Below the pieces are notes generated by a model that was not told where the DNA came from, ran no database searches, and saw only the letters and a list, made by a program, of their open reading frames with translations. DNA of 64,000 bases from CAZOZZ01 sp965247425. Lineage in GTDB: Bacteria > Acidobacteriota > Terriglobia > 20CM-2-55-15. Below, piece by piece: positions 52,871 to 61,032 of the stretch. How positions within the stretch are numbered: position 1 is the first letter of the stretch; the number at the start of each line of letters is the position of its first letter. The position numbers and the translations under genes were made by a program. The DNA is taken from positions 2,480,001 to 2,544,000 of the forward strand of contig OZ252023.1 in NCBI GenBank assembly GCA_965247425.1, given 5' to 3'.

Positions 52871-53782
52871 ATGAACCGACCTTCGCTACTTCTGGGAATC
52901 GGCACACGCGTTCGAGCGGAACGAAACCGGACCGGCTGGACGCTCAAAGAGGCCGCGGAACGATCCGGCATCTCCCCGCGCTTCCTCTCGGACCTCGAGG
53001 CCGGGCGCGGGAACATTTCCGTCTCACGGTTGAGGGATGTCGCCAACGCGCTGGAGGTTCCGCTCGTCAAGCTGGTTCCTCCGGATACCGGCAGCGGCAG
53101 TTCGCTCGAACGAGTCATTACGCTGGTCGACCGCTGTTCCGACGAGGACCTGGAGGAGTTGGCAAACTGGCTTCACAATCGGTTCGAGGACCGACAACGC
53201 CCCACAATCTCGCTTGTCGGCCTCCGTGGCGCCGGCAAGTCCACCGTCGGCCCGGCGTTGGCCGCACGTATCAAAGTCCCCTTCGTCGAGCTGGACGCAC
53301 TGATCGAAGAAGAAGCAAACATGTCGCTCGCGGAACTGTTCTCCCTCCATGGGGAAAGTTATTACAAGAGACAGGCCCACGATCTGTTGCTGCGGTTGCT
53401 GGCGAGGAACGAACAGGTGGTGGTGGCAACCGGTGGCTCGATCGTGACCGACCCGGAAACCTGGTCGTTATTGAAGCGCCGCACCCATACGGTGTGGTTG
53501 AAAGCAACGCCCGACGACCATTGGAAGCGGGTTGTCGGACAGGGTGACACGCGCCCCATGGCAAACCGCCGTTCCGCCATGACCGAACTGGGTTCGATTC
53601 TCTCGATTCGATCGCCGCTTTACGGGGAAGCTTCGCAAACCATCGACACGAGCTCCACGCCGGTTAGAACGGCGGTCGGATTGATCGCCGCTTTCGTCAG
53701 TACCTCCGACCAGGCACCCGACCGAGCAAAACCCGTAAAGACCCGGACAACGCGAGGAGGCCCGCTTGGCCGAAAAAGATAA
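52871..53782 (+). CDS. boxR: BoxR/BzdR-type regulator (HTH_XRE plus shikimate-kinase-like domain)
   Basis: A 303-residue two-domain repressor. N-terminal HTH (TLKEAAERSGISPRFLSDLE, ~24-43), linker, then a shikimate-kinase fold with P-loop GLRGAGKST (117-125), FVELDALIEEEA and ATGGSIVTDPETW. In Azoarcus, BzdR and BoxR have exactly this architecture and respond to benzoyl-CoA bound in the kinase-like domain. ATG 52871 fits; the upstream frame lies in the operator. Its presence is the best evidence that the cluster handles benzoyl-CoA or a related aromatic thioester. It overlaps the TetR gene by 17 bases. Confidence 0.9.
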   Translation: MNRPSLLLGIGTRVRAERNRTGWTLKEAAERSGISPRFLSDLEAGRGNISVSRLRDVANALEVPLVKLVPPDTGSGSSLERVITLVDRCSDEDLEELANWLHNRFEDRQRPTISLVGLRGAGKSTVGPALAARIKVPFVELDALIEEEANMSLAELFSLHGESYYKRQAHDLLLRLLARNEQVVVATGGSIVTDPETWSLLKRRTHTVWLKATPDDHWKRVVGQGDTRPMANRRSAMTELGSILSIRSPLYGEASQTIDTSSTPVRTAVGLIAAFVSTSDQAPDRAKPVKTRTTRGGPLGRKR

Positions 53783-54371
53783 GCCCGTCAAACGTAATCG
53801 CCGCTTCACCGAACGTCGGCTGGAGATACTCCGCTCGGCTGCGGCGGCGTTCACGCGCAACGGCTTTGCCGGCGCAACGATGGAGGAGATCGCGGAGCAA
53901 GCCGAGATGGCCAAAGGCAACCTCTACTACTACTTCCCTTCAAAACAGGAACTCTTGTTCTTCTGCCAGGATTACTCGTTGACGCGTCTGAACGAACAGG
54001 CGAGCACCGTCATCAAATCAAAGCAACCGGCGGACGCCAAGCTTCGGGCCCTGATCGCCCTGCACGTCCGTATCGTTCTGGAGGAATTGCCCGGTTCCAC
54101 CGCACATACCGACTTTCGGTTGTTGCCCAAAGAACAGCTCCGCAAGATCGTCAGGAAGCGGGATCGATACGAAAAAGCGTACCGGAAGGTGGTTGAGGAC
54201 GGCGTCGCCGAAGGTGTCTTCGAAGTCGGTGATGCGAAGACAGCGGTGTGGGCGATCCTGGGCGCATTGAACTGGATCGTCCAGTGGTATTCGCCGAAGG
54301 GTGAGATGACGGCCGAACAGATCGCCGGGGATTTCGGCGATCTGTTCGTGGGCGGGCTGAAGCGCCAATAG
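53766..54371 (+). CDS. TetR-family transcriptional regulator
   Basis: A 201-residue repressor starting at TTG 53766, within the end of the boxR-like gene. The HTH is TMEEIAEQAEMAKGNLYYYF (~38-57), the standard TetR pattern; the C-terminal ligand-binding part includes ALNWIVQWYSPKGEMTAEQI. TetR regulators of this kind often sense acyl-CoAs. Co-transcription with boxR suggests a second control layer for the same pathway. Ligand unknown. Confidence 0.9.
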   Translation: MAEKDKPVKRNRRFTERRLEILRSAAAAFTRNGFAGATMEEIAEQAEMAKGNLYYYFPSKQELLFFCQDYSLTRLNEQASTVIKSKQPADAKLRALIALHVRIVLEELPGSTAHTDFRLLPKEQLRKIVRKRDRYEKAYRKVVEDGVAEGVFEVGDAKTAVWAILGALNWIVQWYSPKGEMTAEQIAGDFGDLFVGGLKRQ

Positions 54372-54459
54372 ACCGACCAGCATAGAACCCATCCAAAATC
54401 ACATCAAGGACGACTGACCAAACGATGGGTCCGATCAGGATCGCCTTTGGGGTCTTCGA

Positions 54460-54993
54460 TCACCTGTCATCGTCATGGTCGCCATCCCAGATTATATGAG
54501 GATCGTGAGCTGCCACGTTCGAGTTCGGGTCCATGTCAGTCACTGTGTACTTAAAGAACCTCGCGGACTTGTAATCTTTGAGCCTCTTGTGTTTGCCCCC
54601 CGCGTGGCGTGTTGGTACGCGGCCAGATTTGCTCCTTGGTGAACCAGTCACGCCGTTGTGGAACGGATCTTTGTAATTGTGACCGGAGTTGGGGTGCGGG
54701 ACGTCGGAGTCTTCCCCGGTAACGCATTCGACTTCGACCCCAATTCCTTTGTTACTGAAGTGCCCATTACCACACACCCACACCACCTCGTCGTCCGGAT
54801 AAACGACGATGGCTAAATGGTCAGGGGGTGTCGAATGCGGAGCGGGCAGACCCGGCCGAGCCCTACGCCACTTCATGACGTCATCAAAGGTCGGATCTCC
54901 GGATGCACGATCGTAATCCATCGTGACGTCAATCCATTTGGTGCCATGATGGGTATCTGGATCCTTCACTTCGGCGGTGACTGTTATCAGCAT
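54460..54993 (-). CDS. Hypothetical protein, 177 residues
   Basis: The ATG at 54993 is preceded by AAGGAG and begins MLITVTAEVKDPD; a longer start at 55047 has no ribosome site. The protein is polar, rich in Asp, His and Gly, with two Cys (VWVCGNGHF, VEVECVTG), and ends HIIWDGDHDDDR. No signal peptide or membrane segment is visible. I do not recognise the family. It lies 63 bases downstream of the Ser/Thr kinase gene and may be in one operon with it. Confidence 0.65.
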   Translation of the reverse strand: MLITVTAEVKDPDTHHGTKWIDVTMDYDRASGDPTFDDVMKWRRARPGLPAPHSTPPDHLAIVVYPDDEVVWVCGNGHFSNKGIGVEVECVTGEDSDVPHPNSGHNYKDPFHNGVTGSPRSKSGRVPTRHAGGKHKRLKDYKSARFFKYTVTDMDPNSNVAAHDPHIIWDGDHDDDR

Positions 54994-55056
54994 GGGAAAC
55001 TCCTTCTGGCTCTCTGCCTTCTTGGCGGAAGAAAAAATTGAATTCAACAGTTGATG

Positions 55057-57660
55057 TTAGCGGCCCCGAAGATCAGGAAACCTGGGATGATCCCGCAGGT
55101 TGACCAGTTCCGGCGCCGCCCGGATTTCGTGAATTGAGGCGCCTCTGTCGATCGCCTCTATCAAGTAGTCGATCGCCTCCTCAGTCTCGCCAAACCGGCT
55201 GTGCACGATACTTGCAATCGTGAAGTACTCCGGATCGTCTTGAAACGCTAATGCTTGACTCTCGTGGTACAGCGCGCGCTCGTGGATACCGATCATCGAG
55301 TAGCATTGGGCTGCAATGATGTGAGCATCGAAGTTGTTGGCATTGACACGAACGGCAGCTTCGGCCTGCTGAATCGCGGATCGATAGATCTCAGCGGCTT
55401 GTTCTGGTTTGCCAGAGTGAAACACAGCCCGAGCCCAGTTGGCTGTGATGACGTAATAGGTCCGCAAACCCGCAGCACTCTCGAACTCCTCAGAAGCGTC
55501 CGTGTAAGCACGTTCATAAAACAGGGCGACGCCCAGGTTCGACAGAATCGAACCCAGAAGCTCGGAGCCCTCGGGTGCGAGATCCTTCGCCCGCGACAAA
55601 AATTCAACCGCTACCCCGTAGTTGCCCAGCTGAATGTGAATACCACCCAGGTTGCGGTGGGCCGATGCGTTGTCCGGGTTGAACTCCAGTTCTTCCTCCA
55701 TCACGGCCACGGCTTCATCGAACCGTGCGCGATCAGCGTAGAACCGACCGATCCAACTCCGGTCCTCCCATTCCAGGTCATAACGGCTCAACTGGTTCCG
55801 ATATGTCATCTCCGCGGCAAGCGAATTGCCCAGGGCTGCGAGGGTGCGAGCCAGCCCACGTATGGCGTAGGGACTGGAAGAATCCAGGCTGAGCGCAGTC
55901 TGAAAAGAACCCAGTGCAAGGGAGTATTCACCGGTTTCGATGGCCCAGTCTCCGAAGCACAGATGGCTGTCTGCGGAAACGGGAGCGTACTGCAGTGCGA
56001 CATCACATTGCTCTTTGGCCATCTGAACGGCCACAGCGTCCTGCGACAGAGAATACTTCCTCAGATATGCCATCCCTAGAGCGGCATGTGCCGCGGCGTA
56101 GCTTTCATCCTCCTCAATAGCCAGGGCCAGCCAGTAGACGGCCTGGTCGACGGCGCGATCGACGGGGTCACCGAGGTGTCCGATTCCCCTGATGAAATAT
56201 TCAGGCGCCCGGCCCTTTGCGGAGTTCCACTGCGGAACCGGGCGTTGCCGGTCATCGACTTCGATGTAGCTCACAATGTCTCCAACGATGCCGGCCAGAA
56301 TCAGGCCGGGGTCCTCGTTTAGAAATTGTGCCTCGCCCTCGTACAGAATCTCCTGACTTCGATCGTGGAGCGTGTAGACAACCGCCGGCGCCGTACTCGG
56401 ATTGGAAACTACAGCAGAGACCACAAGATCCGCATTGAGCCGGCCAACGGCGTCTTCCACGCTCCGGATCCCCCGGAGACCGACCGCGGCGGCTGAAATC
56501 ACGTCGACGTTGGAGCCCTCAAGCGCAATGCGTAGCCCCTCGTTGAGTTTCTCCCCCAGTCCGTCCGCATAGGGCTTATCTTCGCCTACGCCGCTGCTCA
56601 CTTCGAACGGCAACTGGACGAGTGTTTGAACCGAAGCAGGTGCAGGCTGCGGCGTGGTCGCCAGGATCAGGACAATCATCAGGCCCATCACCGTCACCGC
56701 CCCTCCGATCGCATGCGGCAACCAGGATTCGGCCCGTCGTTTCACCCGAACAAGCCCTCTGGAGACTTCTCCAATCGAACCGGGCCGGGCGTCGACATCC
56801 TTCTCGATCATTCGCTCGATGATTCGTCCGAGCCTGGTCGGAACGCCCGCTCTGAACGCGCTGAGCGCTGGTGGAGCCCTGTGCAACACATGGTTCCGAA
56901 CTTCCCCATACGTGTCGCCCGCGAAGGGATTCTGTCGCGCCAGCAGTTCGTAGAAGGTGACTCCCAGGGAGAAGATATCGGCGCGACTGTCGGGCTGGTC
57001 GCCGGCAAACACTTCGGGCGCCATGTAGAGCGGTGTACCGGCAATAGCGAAAGACCCGGCAGCTCCGTCCGCGGTGGTGCTCCTCACCGCAGCTGTTTCA
57101 TCCGCGACTCGGGCGCCCGCCTCCGTGGTGGACGGGATCGGCAGGCGTCTGGCCAGTCCGAAGTCGCAGATCTTCACCGTTCCGGCAGGCGTCAGCATGA
57201 TGTTTGCCGGCTTGATGTCGCGGTGCAGGATGCGGCGTTCGTGTGCAGCCTCCAGACCCTCGCAACACTGAATCGCAATATCCAGAAATTCGTCGACGGT
57301 GAGAGGCTCCCGGATTCGTTTGCGAAGCGATACGCCTTCGACGTACTCCATCACGAGGAAAGTTTCTTCCCCGCTGTCGAAGATGTTGAAGAGCGAGGCA
57401 ACGTTGGCGGAGGCGTGCAGTTCAAACGCCCTCTGAGCCTCGCTTTCGAGGGCGCGGCGATAATCGACATCGGAATGCAGTTGAGGGCTCAGCCGTTTCA
57501 GCGCCACGGCGCCGTCCAGCTTCATGTCTTCAGCCAGATAAACCTGGCCCATGCCTCCGGCGCCGAGGCGTTTTCGGATTCGGTATCGTCCATCGATTGT
57601 TCGGCCGGTGAGGTCGTCGGGAAGGGGCAGGCTCTGCGGCAGCGTGGTGTGGTCGCTCAT
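55057..57660 (-). CDS. Ser/Thr protein kinase with membrane helix and TPR domain
   Basis: An 867-residue Hanks-type kinase. The kinase domain (~20-285) has the glycine loop LGAGGMGQVYLAED, VALKRL, catalytic loop HRDIKPANIM, DFGLAR and an APE-like MAPEVF. One transmembrane helix (IGGAVTVMGLMIVLILA, ~320-340) leads to an extracytoplasmic half. That half begins with a domain of the kind that precedes TPRs in such kinases (VQTLVQLPFEVSSG) and continues with about eight TPR repeats (e.g. ASAHRNLGGIHIQLGNYGVA). ATG 57660 begins the real N-terminus; a 39-residue upstream extension is spurious. Confidence 0.92.
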   Translation of the reverse strand: MSDHTTLPQSLPLPDDLTGRTIDGRYRIRKRLGAGGMGQVYLAEDMKLDGAVALKRLSPQLHSDVDYRRALESEAQRAFELHASANVASLFNIFDSGEETFLVMEYVEGVSLRKRIREPLTVDEFLDIAIQCCEGLEAAHERRILHRDIKPANIMLTPAGTVKICDFGLARRLPIPSTTEAGARVADETAAVRSTTADGAAGSFAIAGTPLYMAPEVFAGDQPDSRADIFSLGVTFYELLARQNPFAGDTYGEVRNHVLHRAPPALSAFRAGVPTRLGRIIERMIEKDVDARPGSIGEVSRGLVRVKRRAESWLPHAIGGAVTVMGLMIVLILATTPQPAPASVQTLVQLPFEVSSGVGEDKPYADGLGEKLNEGLRIALEGSNVDVISAAAVGLRGIRSVEDAVGRLNADLVVSAVVSNPSTAPAVVYTLHDRSQEILYEGEAQFLNEDPGLILAGIVGDIVSYIEVDDRQRPVPQWNSAKGRAPEYFIRGIGHLGDPVDRAVDQAVYWLALAIEEDESYAAAHAALGMAYLRKYSLSQDAVAVQMAKEQCDVALQYAPVSADSHLCFGDWAIETGEYSLALGSFQTALSLDSSSPYAIRGLARTLAALGNSLAAEMTYRNQLSRYDLEWEDRSWIGRFYADRARFDEAVAVMEEELEFNPDNASAHRNLGGIHIQLGNYGVAVEFLSRAKDLAPEGSELLGSILSNLGVALFYERAYTDASEEFESAAGLRTYYVITANWARAVFHSGKPEQAAEIYRSAIQQAEAAVRVNANNFDAHIIAAQCYSMIGIHERALYHESQALAFQDDPEYFTIASIVHSRFGETEEAIDYLIEAIDRGASIHEIRAAPELVNLRDHPRFPDLRGR

Positions 57661-57729
57661 GGGATCCCTGTCGCGCGCACGTTTGCTTTCGTCAGCTTCT
57701 GGCAACCGATTGTGTCCCAGGCATTCTAG

Positions 57730-59467
57730 CCCGCATAAATCACCGAAAGGACCAGAAAAGGCCGCCCTGTTTGGCATAAATCGTTTGTCGAGAACGGTTC
57801 AGAAACCAAACGGAGGCGGCCCTTATGAGTACAGAGTGTAAACAAACCACGTTCGAATTTCACGGACTTCTTCAACGAAAAATGAAGGCGCGTTTCGACG
57901 GCGGCAAGATCACGTCTGACGCTGGAGTTCTGCTGCTGCGTGAAGTCGAAAAGCGGACCGGTTTGATCGATGGATTGGCGGGGTGTTTTAGCGATCATCG
58001 CGACCAACGGTTGATCGAACACACCGTGAAGGAGCTGTTGGGACAGCGGGTCTACGGGCTGTGCCTGGGATATGAAGACCTGAACGATCACGATCAGTTA
58101 CGGACCGACCCGATGCTTGCGTTGGCGGTGGACAAAGCGGATCCGCTGGGAACGAATCGACGACAGGCCGGCGACTGGGGAAAGGCGTTGGCGGGCAAGA
58201 GCACGCTAAACCGATTGGAGTTGACCGGCGCCGAAGTCGGCGACCAGGAGCGGTACAAGAAGATCGCTATGGATGGGGACAAGATCGATCGTTGGATGGT
58301 CGATGCGTTTGTGGCAGCCCATGACAACACGGCGCCCGAAGAGATCGTTCTGGATCTGGACGCGACCGATGATCCGATCCATGGTCAACAGGAAGGCCGG
58401 TTCTTTCACGGCTACTACCGCAACTACTGCTATCTGCCCTTGTACATCTTCTGTGGAGAGCATCTGTTGTGCGCTCGGCTGCGCCCGTCCAATATCGATG
58501 GGGCGGCAGGATCAGTCGATGAATTGGAACGTATCGTCGGCCAGATCCGTCAGAGCTGGCCGGACGTGTCGATCATCATTCGGGCCGATTCCGGATTCTG
58601 CCGGGATGCATTACTGGACTGGTGTGAAACCCACCAGGTCGATTATGTGATGGGGTTGGCCAAGAACGACCGCCTCAAGCGAGAGATCGCTGACCAGATG
58701 ATTCAGGCTGAAGCGGAGTTTCAGACCACTGGGAAATCGGCACGAGTGTTTAAGGATTTCCTGTACCGGACTCGAAAGAGCTGGAGCCGCACTCGTCGCG
58801 TTGTTGGCAAAGCCGAGTTCCTGGCCAAGGGCGCCAATCCCCGATTCGTGGTGACCTCACTGCCACCGGAACGACTCGGAGCCCAAGCGCTCTACGAAGA
58901 TTTCTATTGCGCACGCGGCGACATGGAGAACCGGATCAAAGAACAGCAACTGGATCTATTTGCCGACCGCACCAGTGCGGGAACCATGCGCGCCAATCAG
59001 CTCCGACTGTATCTGTCCTCAGCCGCCTACATGCTTATGCAGGCGTTGCGTCGTCTCGGTCTCAAAGATACCGCGATGGCCCATGCCCAATGCGGAACCA
59101 TCCGTCTGAAGCTTCTTAAGATCGGTGCGCGTATCCGCCTCACGGTCCGCAACGTCTGGATCTCGATGTCGGAGGCCTATCCCTATGCCGACGTCTTTGC
59201 TCTCATAGTGAGAAACCTGCAATCAATTCCGCTTCGTTGCTGACGACACCGAACCTTCAGATCCGAAAAACAGCGCCTCTCATCTGCCTCCCGGCGAGGC
59301 CTGCCTGCACTCGCCCATTCATGCCGATCTCCCGCCAAATGTCGCCGTGTCACAGGCTCAAAATCCGCCAATGTCCACGGCTCGCTCACTCTCAGCTCCA
59401 AGTCTCGCCGCAAATCGCTTCTCGTATCCGAACACCGATCGATTCTCCGATTGGTGATCCATCCGGG
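57730..59467 (+). mobile_element. IS1380-family insertion sequence
   Basis: The left end CCCGCATAAATCACCGAAAG and the reversed right end CCCGGATGGATCACCAATCG form imperfect inverted repeats. The tetramer CTAG borders both (57726-57729 and 59468-59471), consistent with a 4-base target duplication. One transposase gene fills most of it; 59244-59467 is non-coding. The element separates the Ser/Thr kinase from a beta-propeller gene. Confidence 0.75.
57825..59243 (+). CDS. IS1380-family transposase
   Basis: A 472-residue DDE transposase, intact in one frame. Opening segment ITSDAGVLLLREVEKRTGL and YEDLNDHDQLRTDPML are characteristic of the IS1380 group. The acidic residues are in VLDLDATDDPIHG, IIRADSGFCRD and GDMENRIKEQQLDLF. 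The element may be active as no frameshift is seen. Confidence 0.95.
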   Translation: MSTECKQTTFEFHGLLQRKMKARFDGGKITSDAGVLLLREVEKRTGLIDGLAGCFSDHRDQRLIEHTVKELLGQRVYGLCLGYEDLNDHDQLRTDPMLALAVDKADPLGTNRRQAGDWGKALAGKSTLNRLELTGAEVGDQERYKKIAMDGDKIDRWMVDAFVAAHDNTAPEEIVLDLDATDDPIHGQQEGRFFHGYYRNYCYLPLYIFCGEHLLCARLRPSNIDGAAGSVDELERIVGQIRQSWPDVSIIIRADSGFCRDALLDWCETHQVDYVMGLAKNDRLKREIADQMIQAEAEFQTTGKSARVFKDFLYRTRKSWSRTRRVVGKAEFLAKGANPRFVVTSLPPERLGAQALYEDFYCARGDMENRIKEQQLDLFADRTSAGTMRANQLRLYLSSAAYMLMQALRRLGLKDTAMAHAQCGTIRLKLLKIGARIRLTVRNVWISMSEAYPYADVFALIVRNLQSIPLRC

Positions 59468-59632
59468 CTAGCCGTCTTTGGGAACGGTCGGCAATCTATT
59501 CAGACCACAACAGGTCACTGCTGTAGCTAAAGTTCACTGAAGCACGTCGGCGTCCGTGAGACAAGGCGATCCGAGAATCTTGGTTCGATTAGACGAACCG
59601 GTGCGCTTTCAATGCTTTAGGGGTGGAAGCCG

Positions 59633-59758
59633 ATGAGGAACTCGCAGACGAGAGAAAACAACAGTCCTGACGAGGCTATCGGTTTGGTTAGCCTTGTAGC
59701 CGAATGGCTAGATGAAGATTACACCGTGGCGGTGGATCGACTCCTTATCGATAAGTAA
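59633..59758 (+). CDS. Possible 41-residue small protein
   Basis: ATG 59633 follows GGGTGGAAG and the frame reads MRNSQTRENNSPDEAIGLVS, then LVAEWLDEDYTVAVDRLLID, ending at TAA 59756-59758. The composition is acidic and helical-looking. It overlaps the convergent propeller gene by 14 bases. It is not a recognised family, and evidence for coding is only the open frame and a weak ribosome site. 59472-59632 shows nothing else. Confidence 0.35.
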   Translation: MRNSQTRENNSPDEAIGLVSLVAEWLDEDYTVAVDRLLIDK

Positions 59759-60701
59759 TTCCGTCGGGACCTTGCCCGACACTGACTTTCCCCGAAACCT
59801 CGAGCGTCGCCGTGTCGATCGCGTAGACCATTCCTTCCCCGCCACACGCTACATAGGCATATGCCCCGTCGGCAGAAAAAACAACGCCGCCGGGACTGCC
59901 GCCAACCTTGATCGTCTTCAGGTGTTCACGTGAATCGGCGGCGTAGACGAAGACGTCGGCCGAAGTGGAGTTCGGCACGAACACCCGCGTCCCGTCCGGG
60001 CTGAATGCCGCACGGATGGGCGCACCGCCCGCAGGCAGCTTCTGGATGACACGTCGGGCTTCGGTATCGATGACCGTCACGGTGTTACCTCGACGGTCGC
60101 CCGTCCAGATCTGCTTGCCGTCCGGAGACAGGGCGATGCCTTCGGCACCCTCTCCGGCGGGAATGGACGCGACGATCCGGTAATCGTTCAAGTCCATGAT
60201 CGATACGGTGTTCGACTCCCGGTTAGAGAAGTAGGCCCAGCGGCCCGTGTCATCGATCACGACCATGTGCGTTCCCGCTTCTTCGGTATCGATCGTACGC
60301 AGAATCTCATCGTTACGCGCGTCGATGATCATGATCTTCTGCGTCCTTTCGCTGGTCACGACGGCGATCCGGGCATCGGGGGTAAAGGCGATGCCGTGTG
60401 GGAAGGAGAAGTCCGGTGTCGTGATCTTGCCTGTTTCGGAGCCCTCTTTGAGATCGACAACAGAAATCGTATTTTCCCCAACGTTCGACACGTACGCCTT
60501 GTCGCCTCCCGGAAGGATCGCCAGCTCATGAGGCTGCTCGCCAACCGAAATTGTCGCTGTCACCTCGAGCGTACCGGCATCCACGATTGACATCGTGTCC
60601 GACTGTTTGTTCAGTACGAAGATCTGGCTCCCCTGGGCCAGGGACGTGCCGGCAAGGACGGACAGAATCAACACGCTGTTCAACGCTCTCAAGTAAGTCA
60701 T
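59745..60701 (-). CDS. Secreted YVTN-type beta-propeller protein
   Basis: A 318-residue protein with a signal peptide (ALNSVLILSVLAGTSLAQG) and about seven blades carrying YVTN/lactonase-like repeats: IFVLNKQSDTMSIVD, KAYVSNVGENTISVVD, AYFSNRESNTVSIMD, IWTGDRRGNTVTVID, YVACGGEGMVYAID. ATG 60701 has GAGGA about 10 bases upstream; an earlier in-frame start lacks one. Propellers of this type are found in quinohaemoprotein and surface-layer contexts; no ligand is evident. Confidence 0.9.
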   Translation of the reverse strand: MTYLRALNSVLILSVLAGTSLAQGSQIFVLNKQSDTMSIVDAGTLEVTATISVGEQPHELAILPGGDKAYVSNVGENTISVVDLKEGSETGKITTPDFSFPHGIAFTPDARIAVVTSERTQKIMIIDARNDEILRTIDTEEAGTHMVVIDDTGRWAYFSNRESNTVSIMDLNDYRIVASIPAGEGAEGIALSPDGKQIWTGDRRGNTVTVIDTEARRVIQKLPAGGAPIRAAFSPDGTRVFVPNSTSADVFVYAADSREHLKTIKVGGSPGGVVFSADGAYAYVACGGEGMVYAIDTATLEVSGKVSVGQGPDGITYR

Positions 60702-60797
60702 ATCTTTTTTCCTCGAAGAAGTGTCCGGACATGATACCGCAAGCACGCCTCGTTCGGTACGAAGCGAATGTCGTTGACTCCCTGCCGGCTTCTGTTT

Positions 60798-61000
60798 TAG
60801 GGTCCGCTCAAGAACAACTTCGCAGGATTGGCGCCCAGATTTGCGTCAGATTCGGTCGCGACCGATTGAGCAGACCGGAGGAATAGCCCGGCTATTTCGA
60901 GGATCTGTGATTGAGGAGCGGCCGAAGATGACGCGAAGACCGCGAAGATGACGTGAAGATGGGATGACAAAATGTGAAGTTATTCTTGAGCGGACCCTAA
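60798..61000 (+). repeat. Family B repeat, complete copy with 25-base inverted ends (203 bp)
   Basis: Ends: TTAGGGTCCGCTCAAGAA, continuing CAACTTC, and its reverse complement (one mismatch) at 60976-61000. Inside are the palindrome CGGTCGCGACCG (60853-60864) and a tandem pair of CGAAGATGACG-(C/T)-GAAGA (about 60922-60957). Partial copies lie at 9907-9985 and 15048-15163. It ends 32 bases before the start codon of the hydrolase, so it forms that gene's upstream region. It resembles a MITE. Confidence 0.8.
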
Positions 61001-61032
61001 GCTTCAACGGAACGTTCCTTCGAGGAGGGCAT

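Noticed and set aside
44383..54371. Complete box or paa pathway
   Set aside because: BoxA, BoxC, PaaB, PaaC, PaaE and a CoA ligase are not found here, so the cluster cannot be called a standard version of either pathway.
57826..58463. Minus-strand frames within the IS1380 transposase
   Set aside because: No domain or ribosome site; composition follows the opposite-strand gene.
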